A stretch of DNA of 64,000 nucleotides from an uncultured Bacteroidales bacterium (GTDB lineage: Bacteria; Bacteroidota; Bacteroidia; Bacteroidales; UBA932): assembly GCA_900321655.1 (NCBI GenBank), contig ONWU01000003.1, positions 1-64,000 of the forward strand, read 5' to 3'. The translations under genes and the position numbers were made by a program. This document shows, in pieces, positions 26,660 to 34,925 of this stretch. Each line of letters opens with the position of its first letter. Positions within the stretch are counted from its first letter, which is position 1. The notes under the pieces are model-generated. The model was not told the DNA's origin and did no database searches. It saw only the letters and a list, made by a program, of their open reading frames with translations.

Positions 26660-27324
26660 TTATCGGGTTGTGCTAAATGGATCAACAATTTTTGGAACGG
26701 GAAAGGCCGAAGGGTGGTTTCAACCAGGGAAGCGCCTGCCTGGAGGCACTCCAGGGCATCTTCTATGGTATCCGCCGATCCTATGACAGGGAAGCGGTGC
26801 TGTGTTTGGTCCAGTACCCAGCCCACTTTCCTGGCTGGCACTACCACGGCGTCTATCCCGGACAGGCGGCAGTGGTCCAGCAGAGCGCTAATCTCGTCAG
26901 GTGTATGTCCGTGGGAGATTCTGAGGGCGATGGGAGTGTAGTGCTCGTAGCACAGACGCAGGTTCACTACATCGTCCAGCAGGACGGTTGTATCTGAGAT
27001 GTCGGGGGAGTCTATCCCATGATCCAGATCCGGATCTATTATAATAAGGTCTGAAAAATCGTAAACCAGGGAAAAAGTCCGGCTTAGATCTGCCGATACG
27101 TTTACGGCCAGGATGGTTTTATTTCTATATTCCTGCAGGCCCAGGATCCAGCTTAGGACCTCCTCTGACGGAGGAGAGAGAGTTACGAAGCCTGCGCCGT
27201 AGGTTTTGCAGTCTTTCAGCTGGCGAAGACTGGGGCTTTGGCGTATACCGGCCGGATTCTTGAAGGACAGACCCGCGAACGTGGTGTCCAGCGCCTTCTT
27301 TTTATGCGATTTGAATAGACACAT
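26656..27324 (-). CDS. Divergent, shortened PyrD-like TIM-barrel protein
   Basis: The protein has 222 residues, against about 310-340 for dihydroorotate dehydrogenase. FAGLSFKNPAGIRQSP near the N-terminus matches the DHODH opening (LSFKNPxG), YGAGFVTLSP fits its next strand, and GSADTIEDALECLQAGASLVE fits the phosphate-binding end of the barrel. The catalytic Ser/Cys region and the second Asn-rich site are not recognisable. I infer a relative that has lost or changed its activity. It lies between the HTH regulator and cinA on the same strand. Confidence 0.55.
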   Translation of the reverse strand: MCLFKSHKKKALDTTFAGLSFKNPAGIRQSPSLRQLKDCKTYGAGFVTLSPPSEEVLSWILGLQEYRNKTILAVNVSADLSRTFSLVYDFSDLIIIDPDLDHGIDSPDISDTTVLLDDVVNLRLCYEHYTPIALRISHGHTPDEISALLDHCRLSGIDAVVVPARKVGWVLDQTQHRFPVIGSADTIEDALECLQAGASLVETTLRPFPFQKLLIHLAQPDK

Positions 27325-27343
27325 AGCAGCGTTTCTTACGCTG

Positions 27344-27351
27344 CAAAGTTA
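27344..27351 (-). promoter_or_regulatory. Promoter -7 box (TAACTTTG) of the PyrD-like gene and cinA
   Basis: On the minus strand this is TAACTTTG, 19 bases before the ATG at 27324 and just past the stop of the HTH gene. No clear -33 box. Confidence 0.45.
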
Positions 27352-27357
27352 ATAATA

Positions 27358-27732
27358 TTATTCGCATTGACGGAATTCCTGAAAGGTTTTGTCCGAGAAG
27401 AATACCATTATTTTGGAGATCTCCTTGTTGGTGGAGGGCGCCGGAATGGAGAAAAGATCCAGCTGGACGGGCTCATCCTGTGCTGGAGCGCTTTCCACGG
27501 AGGGAGCCGAAGCTTCTGACGCATCGTGATACATCTTGCCTTTTCCACTGAGAAGCCATTCCAGGTTCAGATTGGGGTAGTGTAGGATTAAACTCTCCAA
27601 AAAATCGTATCCGGGCTTGTTTCTCCCGGCCAGAATGTTGGACACGCTGCCTCTGGCGACAGACAAAGTGTCTGCCAACTGGGTTTGTGTAATGTTCTCT
27701 GCTTGCAGGAACTGTAAAAGCCTTCGATTCAT
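27358..27732 (-). CDS. Cro/C1-type HTH transcriptional regulator
   Basis: The 124-residue protein starts at the ATG at 27732; the in-frame GTG at 27753 lies inside the -7 box and is unlikely. Residues about 5-58 form the helix-turn-helix, with NITQTQLADTLSVARGSVSNI and NKPGYDFLESLI. The remainder is low-complexity Ser/Ala/Pro and then a short C-terminal segment, without a recognisable ligand or peptidase domain. Its promoter and start codon lie within a 29-base inverted repeat (27731-27759), so autoregulation is likely. Confidence 0.8.
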   Translation of the reverse strand: MNRRLLQFLQAENITQTQLADTLSVARGSVSNILAGRNKPGYDFLESLILHYPNLNLEWLLSGKGKMYHDASEASAPSVESAPAQDEPVQLDLFSIPAPSTNKEISKIMVFFSDKTFQEFRQCE

Positions 27733-27759
27733 ATTTGTGAACTTGTTCGCCACAAATAT
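27731..27759. promoter_or_regulatory. Inverted repeat over the HTH gene promoter and start (probable operator)
   Basis: ATATTTGTG (27731-27739) and CACAAATAT (27751-27759) are perfect 9-bp arms with an 11-base spacer that itself contains GAACTTGTTC. The repeat covers the -7 box and the first two bases of the start codon. The arms share TTGTG/CACAA with three inverted repeats 320-420 bases upstream. Confidence 0.6.
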
Positions 27760-27784
27760 AAAACATTAATTTTGAGAAAACAAA
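27753..27784 (-). promoter_or_regulatory. Promoter of the HTH gene
   Basis: On the minus strand: TTTG (27781-27784), a 20-base spacer, then TATATTTG (27753-27760). Both boxes match the consensus. Confidence 0.65.
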
Positions 27785-27863
27785 TAATTTTTGGGGGCAA
27801 AATATGGGATAGAGGTGGTTTTCGCATTTGCTGCCACGAACTAATCCTTTATATTGTATCATG

Positions 27864-27997
27864 TAAATAACTGATTATAAATAATTAAATTGTAAATGTA
27901 TTCTTACTTATTCACTTTTAGCGGCGTGTTTTCCTGAGTTTGCTCTTTGGCAAGGTTAATTAAAACTTAAGTACGAAATATATAAATAACTGATTAT
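27864..27997. repeat. 15-base perfect direct repeat, copies 119 bases apart
   Basis: TAAATAACTGATTAT occurs at 27864-27878 and again at 27983-27997. It could mark a small insertion or duplication, or serve as paired protein-binding sites. Confidence 0.6.
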
Positions 27998-28076
27998 GCG
28001 ACGAATACTACACATGAAAAAGTATCGATAAAAATTTATGATTTTGATTTAGCGGCCCTGTTTCAGCGGATTGAAT

Positions 28077-28151
28077 ATTGTGCACAATGTTCAGTTTTGT
28101 GAACAAAACAATGAAATTCGTGTTTCAGTTTTGTGTACAAAATAATGAAAT
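28077..28151. promoter_or_regulatory. Cluster of three TTGTG-type inverted repeats (operator candidates)
   Basis: ATTGTGCACAAT at 28077-28088 is a perfect 12-base palindrome. TTTTGTGAACAAAA (about 28095-28108) and TTTTGTGTACAAAA (about 28129-28142) lie in two 28-base near-repeats spaced 34 bases (28090-28117 and 28124-28151). They end 45 bases before the queA -7 box. The half-site resembles the arms over the HTH gene start, so the same regulator may bind both ends of this region. Confidence 0.55.
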
Positions 28152-28195
28152 AGAATAGGTCTGGGACAAGGTTTTCGTATTTGGGGTAAATGATG

Positions 28196-28203
28196 TATCT
28201 TTG
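28196..28203 (+). promoter_or_regulatory. Promoter -7 box (TATCTTTG) of queA
   Basis: TATCTTTG lies 23 bases before the ATG at 28227. No clean -33 TTTG at the expected distance. Confidence 0.5.
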
Positions 28204-28226
28204 TTCAAATTATTGAACTGGACAAA

Positions 28227-29435
28227 ATGATACCCGAAATCCACATTGAAGACTATAATTACGGTCTCGATGACGAGCGAATTGCCAAATACCCTCTTCC
28301 GGAAAGAGATGCGACGAAGCTTCTTCACTACCGGGCCGGTCAGATTGATGAAAAAACTTTCCGCGATTTGCCGGATCTTCTTTCCTCGGAGACCTTGATG
28401 GTTTTCAATGACACAAAAGTGGTCCCGGCGAGGCTCCATTTTCAAAGAGAAAGTGGGGCTCATATAGAAATTTTTTGCCTGGAACCGGTGGATCCGGTAG
28501 AATATAACCTGGCCTTTGGAACAATTTCAGAGTGTTCCTGGAAGTGCGTGATAGGCAATGCCAAAAAATGGAAAGAAGATGTCCTTCATTTGTACAATCC
28601 GGCCTCTGATAATATTCTGGAGGCACTTTCGTTGCGAGCAAAATTGTTACACAGAGAGGGACAAACGGGAATCGTGCATTTTTCCTGGCAGGGAGGAGCT
28701 CCGTTTTCCAAGGTTCTGGAACTGGCCGGTACCGTGCCCATTCCTCCTTACCTGAACCGGGAGTCGGAAGAGGTTGATACGCAGCGATATCAGACGGTTT
28801 ATGCCCATATAAGAGGCTCTGTAGCCGCTCCTACGGCCGGTTTGCACTTTACTCAGGCGGTTCTGGACCGCTTGAGGGACAAGGGGATAGACATGGAAAC
28901 CGTGTGTCTTCATGTAGGGGCGGGTACATTCCTGCCGGTGAAGAGTTCCCTTGTCTCTGAGCACCCGATGCACCGGGAGCCTTTTGTGGTTTCCAGGGCC
29001 CTGATAGAGCGTCTGGCGCATAAAAACGGGCCTTTGCTGGCCGTCGGAACCACCTCTGTCCGCACCCTGGAGTCCCTTTATTATGTTGGCGTGAGCTGCC
29101 TGGAAAGGGGAGTTCCGCAGGATGTGGAGCAGTGGGCTCCGTATACCCGGGAATACCCCTATTCCACGGACGAAGCCTTGATGGCTATCGTTAAATATTT
29201 GGATGACAATAAGTTGGATAATCTTGTGGCGGGAACCCGCATCATTATCGTTCCCGGGTTCCGTTTCCGGCTGGTAGACAAACTTGTGACCAACTTTCAT
29301 CAGCCTGAAAGCACCCTTATTCTATTGGTGTCTGCTTTCGTAAATGGAGATTGGCGAAGCATTTACGAGTATGCATTAAAGCATAACTTTAGGTTCCTCA
29401 GTTATGGCGACAGCTCCTTGCTGGAAAGGGGATAG
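28227..29435 (+). CDS. queA: S-adenosylmethionine:tRNA ribosyltransferase-isomerase QueA
   Basis: The enzyme transfers and isomerises the ribosyl group of SAM onto 7-aminomethyl-7-deazaguanine in tRNA, late in queuosine synthesis. The 402-residue protein has the family blocks IAKYPLPERDATKLL, VFNDTKVVPARL, TVPIPPYLNRESEEVD, RYQTVYAHIRGSVAAPTAGLHF and VGAGTFLPVK, then DKLVTNFHQPESTL near the end. It is about 50 residues longer than the E. coli form (about 350). Other queuosine genes are not in the window. Confidence 0.95.
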   Translation: MIPEIHIEDYNYGLDDERIAKYPLPERDATKLLHYRAGQIDEKTFRDLPDLLSSETLMVFNDTKVVPARLHFQRESGAHIEIFCLEPVDPVEYNLAFGTISECSWKCVIGNAKKWKEDVLHLYNPASDNILEALSLRAKLLHREGQTGIVHFSWQGGAPFSKVLELAGTVPIPPYLNRESEEVDTQRYQTVYAHIRGSVAAPTAGLHFTQAVLDRLRDKGIDMETVCLHVGAGTFLPVKSSLVSEHPMHREPFVVSRALIERLAHKNGPLLAVGTTSVRTLESLYYVGVSCLERGVPQDVEQWAPYTREYPYSTDEALMAIVKYLDDNKLDNLVAGTRIIIVPGFRFRLVDKLVTNFHQPESTLILLVSAFVNGDWRSIYEYALKHNFRFLSYGDSSLLERG

Positions 29436-29456
29436 GGAATATTCGATAAGTTTTGC

Positions 29457-29464
29457 TATCTTTG
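29457..29464 (+). promoter_or_regulatory. Promoter -7 box (TATCTTTG) of the acyltransferase gene
   Basis: TATCTTTG lies 25 bases before the ATG at 29490, in the 54-base gap after queA. No clear -33 box. Confidence 0.45.
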
Positions 29465-29489
29465 CATAGAAACATCAAGTGAGATTTTT

Positions 29490-30632
29490 ATGGATCTGAC
29501 AGAATTTACCGATATTGCTCCGTTCAACGACGAAGAAACGGCTGCTGCATTATCGCGTTTGGCTAACCACCCCAACACGCCCTGGATTTCCAGGTACATT
29601 TTTCCGGACAAGCCCGCCAGTTTTCTGGCAGAACTGCTCAGGAGCATTCACACCGTGGATGATTTCCAGATGCTAGTCATGTCCAAGGCTATCCGCTGGG
29701 TGATTTCCACCACGATGACGGAGTTTACCTATGCCGGAATAGAGAATATCAAAAACCTGGAAGGGAAGTATCTGGCTATGTCCAATCACCGGGACATCAT
29801 CCTGGATCCGGCCATTATGCAGATAATCCTGATGGAGAACGACCTCCAGCCCACCGAGATTTGTGTTGGAGATAACTTATTGAAACAGAAGTCTGTAGAG
29901 CTGCTTATCCGCTCTAATCGTATGATCAAGGTGATTCGGGGGATATCGGCCCGGGAACTGTATCTTTCTTCCCAGCAGCTGTCCAAGTACATCCGCGAAA
30001 GCATTACTTCCGGGCACAGTTCCGTATGGATTGCCCAGCGCCAGGGCCGTACCAAGGATGGCATGGACGTAACGGAGCAGGGCCTTCTGAAGATGGTGGA
30101 TATGAGCGGTACAAAGGATTTTGTGGAGAATTTCAAGGAAATCCAGATTGTTCCCATCAGTATGTCCTACGAATACGAGCCCTGCGACATCATGAAAGCC
30201 AGGGAGTTGCTCATTTCCCGCACGCAGAAGTATGTAAAACGGGAATTGGAGGATCTGGAAAGCATCATTCTGGGTATCAAGCAGCAAAAGGGCAACGTTC
30301 ATATGAACATCGATTCGCCCATTACGGAGGCCGAGATTATCGAGGCGGCCGAATGCGACAAGAACGACCGCTACAAGAAGATGCGCTATGCCGTAGACCG
30401 CCGCGTCATCCAGGGCTACAAACTTTGGAAAACCAATTATATGGCCTATGACTGGGTGAATAACACCACCAAGTACGCAGACCATTACGACAAGGCGGAT
30501 CTGGAAGCTTTCCAGGAATATGTGGCTGGTCAGCTGAAGCTGGTGGAAACCACGTTGGACCAGAAGGAACTGAAGGACATTTTCCTGCACATCTACAGCA
30601 ATCCTGTGCTGAACAAGGAAAAGTTCATTTAG
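29490..30632 (+). CDS. PlsC-like glycerophosphate/lysophosphatidate acyltransferase family protein
   Basis: The 380-residue protein carries SNHRDIILDPAIMQ (about 95-108), the NHxxxxD acyltransferase motif I, and later WIAQRQGRTKDGMD, which fits the motif III region that binds phosphate. The C-terminal 150 residues are a charged helical extension conserved in Bacteroidota relatives. It probably acylates a glycerophospholipid precursor at the inner membrane, although it has no obvious membrane helix. The exact acceptor is not readable from sequence. Confidence 0.8.
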   Translation: MDLTEFTDIAPFNDEETAAALSRLANHPNTPWISRYIFPDKPASFLAELLRSIHTVDDFQMLVMSKAIRWVISTTMTEFTYAGIENIKNLEGKYLAMSNHRDIILDPAIMQIILMENDLQPTEICVGDNLLKQKSVELLIRSNRMIKVIRGISARELYLSSQQLSKYIRESITSGHSSVWIAQRQGRTKDGMDVTEQGLLKMVDMSGTKDFVENFKEIQIVPISMSYEYEPCDIMKARELLISRTQKYVKRELEDLESIILGIKQQKGNVHMNIDSPITEAEIIEAAECDKNDRYKKMRYAVDRRVIQGYKLWKTNYMAYDWVNNTTKYADHYDKADLEAFQEYVAGQLKLVETTLDQKELKDIFLHIYSNPVLNKEKFI

Positions 30633-30657
30633 TTACACAATTTATATTATGTTAACT

Positions 30658-30692
30658 TGCCGATAGAAGGAGAATCCCCTGTCGGCATTTTT
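30658..30692 (+). terminator. Hairpin with T tract just before rlmD (terminator or attenuator)
   Basis: TGCCGA (30658-30663) pairs with TCGGCA (30682-30687) and is followed by TTTTT. It ends only 7 bases before the ATG of rlmD. It may end the acyltransferase transcript, but its position would also let it control entry into rlmD or mask its ribosome site. Confidence 0.5.
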
Positions 30693-30699
30693 GTGAAAA

Positions 30700-32109
30700 A
30701 TGAGCAGAAAACGCATTGATCTGGTGCTGGAAGGCGTGACCATCGAAGCGGTGGCCGCCGAAGGCAAAGCGCTCACGCACGTGGACGGCATGGTAGTGTT
30801 TGTGGATTTCGCCGTTCCCGGAGACGTGGTGGACATTCAGGTATACAAGAAGAAAAAGAATTATATGGAAGGCTTTATCAAACGCATTGTAAAGCCTTCA
30901 GAGCATCGCCTGGAGCCTTTCTGTGAGCATTTTGGCGTCTGTGGCGGGTGTCGTTGGCAGCCGCTCCCTTACCAGATGCAGCTGGATGCCAAGCGGCAGC
31001 AGGTGGAAGACCAGCTGGTGAGAATCGGCCATCTTCAGGTGCCTGAAATCAGGCCTACCCTCCCCTCCGAGGCCACCCGTTACTATCGTAACAAATTGGA
31101 ATTCAGTGCTTCCTGTAGCCGCTGGATCCTCAAGGATGAGAATCCCGATGCCCTTTCTGATAAGGAAAAAGTGGGCCTGGGCTTCCACGTAGGCAAGTTT
31201 TTCGACAAGGTCCTGGATATCCGGGAATGCCACCTGCAGAAGGAGCCTTCCAATGCTATCCGTCTGCATATCAAGCAGTTCTGCTTGGATCACGGGCTGG
31301 AATTCTACAATATCCGGGAAAACCGGGGCTTTTTCCGCAATATGTTTGTCAGAAGCACGGAAAAGGGAGATTTCATGCTCATTGTGGTGTTTGCCCGGGA
31401 AGAAAGGGAAAACCGCATAGCGCTTCTGGATTCCGTTGCGGCCGCTTTCCCCCAGATTACCAGCCTCTATTACATTATCAACGAAAAACTGAACGATTCC
31501 ATATCGGACCAGTCCCCTGTCCTGTACAAGGGAGAAGACGCCATTTACGAGGAAATGGAGGGCCTTCGTTTCAAGATCGGCCCCAAGTCCTTCTACCAGA
31601 CCAATTCCCGCCAGGCGTACCGTTTATACAGCGTTGCCAGGGAGTTCGCCGCTCTCACCGGACATGAACTGGTCTATGATCTCTATACCGGAACAGGTAC
31701 CATCGCCCAGTTCGTGAGCCGGCAGGCATCCCACGTCATCGGTATTGAATATGTGCCGGAGGCCATCGAGGACGCTAAAGTCAATGCCGATGCCAACGGT
31801 ATCACCAACTGTGAGTTCTTTGCCGGAGACATGAAGGACGTGCTGGACGAGGCCTTCATCGAAAGGCATGGCCGGCCGGATGTCATTATCCTGGATCCTC
31901 CCCGTGCCGGTATCCATCCGGATGTGGCCCAGGTGATCCTGAAGGCGGCTCCCGCCCGTATGGTATATGTGAGCTGCAATCCGGCCTCCCAGGCCCGGGA
32001 TCTGGCCATTCTGTGCCGGGATTACGAGATTACGGCGGTGCAGCCGGTGGATATGTTCCCCCACACCATGCACGTAGAGAATGTGGTGGTCCTCAGGCGC
32101 CGCAGCTAG
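30700..32109 (+). CDS. rlmD: 23S rRNA (uracil-C5)-methyltransferase RlmD family
   Basis: The 469-residue protein has an N-terminal TRAM domain (about 3-60), a Fe-S Cys cluster CEHFGVCGGCRW (Cys75, 81, 84, with a fourth Cys near 170), a SAM-binding site YDLYTGTGTIAQF, and the active-site block YVSCNPASQARDL with the catalytic Cys. These fit RlmD/RumA, which methylates U1939-type positions of 23S rRNA. TrmA-like or RlmC specificity cannot be excluded. A hairpin precedes its start, and its stop overlaps the convergent M6 protease gene. Confidence 0.9.
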   Translation: MSRKRIDLVLEGVTIEAVAAEGKALTHVDGMVVFVDFAVPGDVVDIQVYKKKKNYMEGFIKRIVKPSEHRLEPFCEHFGVCGGCRWQPLPYQMQLDAKRQQVEDQLVRIGHLQVPEIRPTLPSEATRYYRNKLEFSASCSRWILKDENPDALSDKEKVGLGFHVGKFFDKVLDIRECHLQKEPSNAIRLHIKQFCLDHGLEFYNIRENRGFFRNMFVRSTEKGDFMLIVVFAREERENRIALLDSVAAAFPQITSLYYIINEKLNDSISDQSPVLYKGEDAIYEEMEGLRFKIGPKSFYQTNSRQAYRLYSVAREFAALTGHELVYDLYTGTGTIAQFVSRQASHVIGIEYVPEAIEDAKVNADANGITNCEFFAGDMKDVLDEAFIERHGRPDVIILDPPRAGIHPDVAQVILKAAPARMVYVSCNPASQARDLAILCRDYEITAVQPVDMFPHTMHVENVVVLRRRS

Positions 32110-34394
32110 TTCACTTTGATTTCCATCTGGATTTTTTCCCGGCGGCCGTCTTTGTAGAGAATCCTGGCCGTCAGGATGTGCGTTCCCCTTGTCAGGAGGA
32201 AAGAGGTGTTTTTGAGAATGTTCCCGTCCCAGCTCCACTCCACTTCCTGGATGCAGACGTGGGAAGGAACTTTCAGGCTGGGAGTGAAACTGTCCCCTGC
32301 GTGATAACTCCCCTTCCCTGGTTCTATGCAGGCATAGCCCATCTGGTCCAGGGAGCGGGCCGGCACTTCCCGGGCGTCGGCACTGAGCATCAGGTCCAGA
32401 TACTGGCCCAGCGAGGCAGATTTGAGCTCCTTCCAGCTGGACTGCTCCAGGGAGAAATCGCTCCAGTAGCAATTGCCCCTGCCACCCGGATAAACCACGC
32501 TGAGCGGGTAATTGCCCTCGGCCTTTTCGAAGCCGTAACCAATATAGACATCCAGGCCTTCCGGGATGCGTAGGTTTTCTTCCGTGAGGTCTACGCTCAC
32601 CCGGCGGAATTCTCCCAGCGTGGGGTTCTCCACTTTTTTATTGAGGGCCCGTACGGGGCCGAAGTCTACGGTAATATACATATCCCCCAGCCCTTCTCCC
32701 TGGGAGAGGATATGGGGATAGCAAACCACCTGGGTAATCTGCATCCCTCCCAGATCGCATAGCTCCTTGGCCGTAAACCGCACGGCGCCGATAGCTGAAG
32801 ACTGGAAGAAACTGCCGGACTCCTTGGAAGGATCGTACTTCTCCAGGAGGGCATGGGCGGCTTCTCCGGGGGTATGCAACTGGATAAATACGCTGCCGGC
32901 CCGGGTCCCTTCTTTGAGACTGACGGGCACGGAAGCCTCCAGATAGCCATTTTTAGACGCTGTCAGGGTAAAGGGGCCCTCCCCTTCTATCGGCAGGATA
33001 AAAAAGCCGTCTGCACCCGTTTTAACGTTTTCTCCGCCTTCCAGCAGGCCGATGGTGGCGTCTGCTACAGGCCTTCCGGCAGAATTGCGCACGAGGCCGT
33101 TAATATTGGCTCCGGCATCCTTCAGCACGCGGAAACGGCTTATCCCCTTTTCACTTTCTATACAGGAGAGTTGGACGCCCGTATACTCCCCTTCCCAATC
33201 CAGAGGTTCGTAGGCGTGTTGCCGGGAAGCGCCCGGGAACACCAGCGAAGAAGCGTTGTACGCCTGGCCGTAATTGAGCGAGGAGGGCGTGGCGGAAGGG
33301 ATGATATAGAAACAGGGGTGATTACCTAAGTTATTTAAACTGTTGTATTTACGCCAGTCTTTCCAGAGGTCCAGGGCCGATGTCTCCCCCACCGGGCGCT
33401 CTGACTGGTCTACGTGGTACACCAGCAGGCCTTCCGGCAGCGGAGCGTCCCAGGCGGTACCGTCCCGGGTTTCCACCAGGAAGAATTCCCCTTCCGTGGC
33501 CGTAGAAATGCGGTACGCCTGCTGCCTCTGCACCGGCCCCAGCACCACCTCCCCTTCCGGCAGTTCGGGAATGGCTTCCTGCCAGCCCAGCAGGACCCTT
33601 TCCAAGGCGTTCAGATAGGGCGGCGTACGGCCCTCGTTGTTGTACAGGCCGCGGCACATCAGGGAAAAGTCGTACAGGCCGCCGGCGAGGCCGTCCGTTG
33701 CGCGGTTGACGTCGTAAAAGTCCGGCAGGCCCAGGGCGTGGCCCAGTTCGTGGCAGAAACTGCCGATGCCGTTGGGCCGGGCTCCTTCTTTCCCATCCAG
33801 TTCGGCCGAGCAGAAATAGGCGTCCAGCATCACTTGGTCGAAGGTGGTCTCTCTTTCGGGGCAGTCGCTTTCCTGGACGTTCCAGTGGTGGGACCAGATG
33901 GCGTCGGAGGTTGCTCCTGCCGCCTGGTCGTAGCCGGCGTAAAAGAAGATGCAGAGGTCTATCAGGCCGTCTTCGTCCTTGTCGTAGACGGAGAAATCCA
34001 CCTGCTCATCCATGAGGGCGCACGCCTCCAGAAGGGCCTTTTCAGGGGCGCTGTCGTCCCTATCTCCATCCCTGACAATGTCTTTTCCGTAGTAGGACAT
34101 CTTCTTATCCAGTTTCACCGGGCCGAAAACGTCGAAAACGGGCTCAAAAACCCCTCCGGAGTTGTCCATGAAATAATCCCGGACACTTCCGGAGGCTCCG
34201 TTTTCACTGTAGCCGGGCTTCAGGAGAAGATCCTGGAAATGGGACTGGGGCTGCGGCAGGATGAAGGGAACGTCCGAAAACTCCAGCAGAACTACCGGAA
34301 TGTGTACCTGCCCCCGGGAAGGAATGATCTGCTGCGCCCACAGGGCCGATGCCTGGAGCATCAGGAGGACGGCTATGATTCCCTTTCTTCTCAT
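32106..34394 (-). CDS. Secreted M6-type metalloprotease with carboxypeptidase-regulatory-like domain
   Basis: The 762-residue protein has a signal peptide (cleavage near LWAQQ). Around residue 213 lies CHELGHALGLPDFYD, an HExxHxxGxxD zinc site as in immune-inhibitor-A (M6) peptidases. From about 430 to 490 comes a beta-sandwich that resembles the CarboxypepD regulatory domain (GRPVADATIGLLEGG), followed by further beta-rich domains to the end. I saw no clear C-terminal sorting domain. It likely degrades extracellular or surface protein. It follows the small lipoprotein gene by ATGA overlap. Confidence 0.85.
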   Translation of the reverse strand: MRRKGIIAVLLMLQASALWAQQIIPSRGQVHIPVVLLEFSDVPFILPQPQSHFQDLLLKPGYSENGASGSVRDYFMDNSGGVFEPVFDVFGPVKLDKKMSYYGKDIVRDGDRDDSAPEKALLEACALMDEQVDFSVYDKDEDGLIDLCIFFYAGYDQAAGATSDAIWSHHWNVQESDCPERETTFDQVMLDAYFCSAELDGKEGARPNGIGSFCHELGHALGLPDFYDVNRATDGLAGGLYDFSLMCRGLYNNEGRTPPYLNALERVLLGWQEAIPELPEGEVVLGPVQRQQAYRISTATEGEFFLVETRDGTAWDAPLPEGLLVYHVDQSERPVGETSALDLWKDWRKYNSLNNLGNHPCFYIIPSATPSSLNYGQAYNASSLVFPGASRQHAYEPLDWEGEYTGVQLSCIESEKGISRFRVLKDAGANINGLVRNSAGRPVADATIGLLEGGENVKTGADGFFILPIEGEGPFTLTASKNGYLEASVPVSLKEGTRAGSVFIQLHTPGEAAHALLEKYDPSKESGSFFQSSAIGAVRFTAKELCDLGGMQITQVVCYPHILSQGEGLGDMYITVDFGPVRALNKKVENPTLGEFRRVSVDLTEENLRIPEGLDVYIGYGFEKAEGNYPLSVVYPGGRGNCYWSDFSLEQSSWKELKSASLGQYLDLMLSADAREVPARSLDQMGYACIEPGKGSYHAGDSFTPSLKVPSHVCIQEVEWSWDGNILKNTSFLLTRGTHILTARILYKDGRREKIQMEIKVN

Positions 34395-34846
34395 CTTGCC
34401 AGTACGAAAAAGGTGTTTTCGTCTTTCTTGAGCCAGATAAGCTTAGGGGTGACCTTAAGCACCTGTGTGTTCTCAAATGTTTCTGACAGAAGGGTATAGC
34501 CGTTGGTCATCACGCGGAAATGGAGTGAGATTCTGTCCCCTTCCTTTACGGTGGCCGGGATGCCGTGGATACTCATTACCTTCCTTTCGCCAGGGTCCAG
34601 CAGGTGGAACAGGAGTGTTCCGTCCGGGCATTCGATGGTGGACAGCTGGTGGCGGTCTTCACTGTATACCTGGTTGCCGCCGGGAATGCCGTATGCGCCG
34701 GGGATTTGCACGTGCAGCACCGGATCTTCCTTTTCCGGCTCCGGCTGGGGCACCGGCTTGGGCTTTTGTTCGCAGCAGCACAGGAAAAGAGCCAGAAGCA
34801 GGACTCCTGCCTGGCTGACACGCTTTCCTATGAGGCGGTGTACCAT
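34391..34846 (-). CDS. Small lipoprotein of unknown function
   Basis: I chose the ATG at 34846 (MVHRLIGKRV), because the longer frame begins close to the promoter. The 151-residue protein has a lipobox LFLC followed by two more Cys, a Pro-rich spacer (PKPVPQPEPEKEDP), and a beta-rich domain with VKEGDRISLHFRVMTNGYTL. It resembles no family that I recognise. It overlaps the M6 protease gene and is probably co-expressed, so it may be a partner or surface anchor. Confidence 0.65.
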   Translation of the reverse strand: MVHRLIGKRVSQAGVLLLALFLCCCEQKPKPVPQPEPEKEDPVLHVQIPGAYGIPGGNQVYSEDRHQLSTIECPDGTLLFHLLDPGERKVMSIHGIPATVKEGDRISLHFRVMTNGYTLLSETFENTQVLKVTPKLIWLKKDENTFFVLAR

Positions 34847-34869
34847 CAAAAATCTCCAATCTATCCCCA

Positions 34870-34906
34870 CAAATTTAGGCAAATTCTCTAAGTTTTGCTA
34901 ATTTTG
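34870..34906. promoter_or_regulatory. Divergent promoter pair for the lipoprotein/M6 genes and the exchanger gene
   Basis: On the minus strand TAAATTTG (34870-34877) precedes the ATG at 34846 by 23 bases. On the plus strand TAATTTTG (34899-34906) precedes the ATG at 34926 by 19 bases, with TTTA 21 bases further up as a weak -33 box. The two lie 21 bases apart. Confidence 0.5.
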
Positions 34907-34925
34907 CACCTCAAAAAACTAAAGC

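Larger units (their letters stand above)
27733..28226. other. 494-base AT-rich intergenic region
   Basis: This is the longest non-coding stretch in the window. It holds the HTH gene promoter and operator, a 15-base direct repeat, three TTGTG-type inverted repeats, and the queA promoter. It is clearly richer in A+T than the flanking genes. I found no convincing ORF, tRNA or structured RNA in it. It could be a control region shared by the HTH gene and queA, or the scar of a lost element. Confidence 0.7.
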
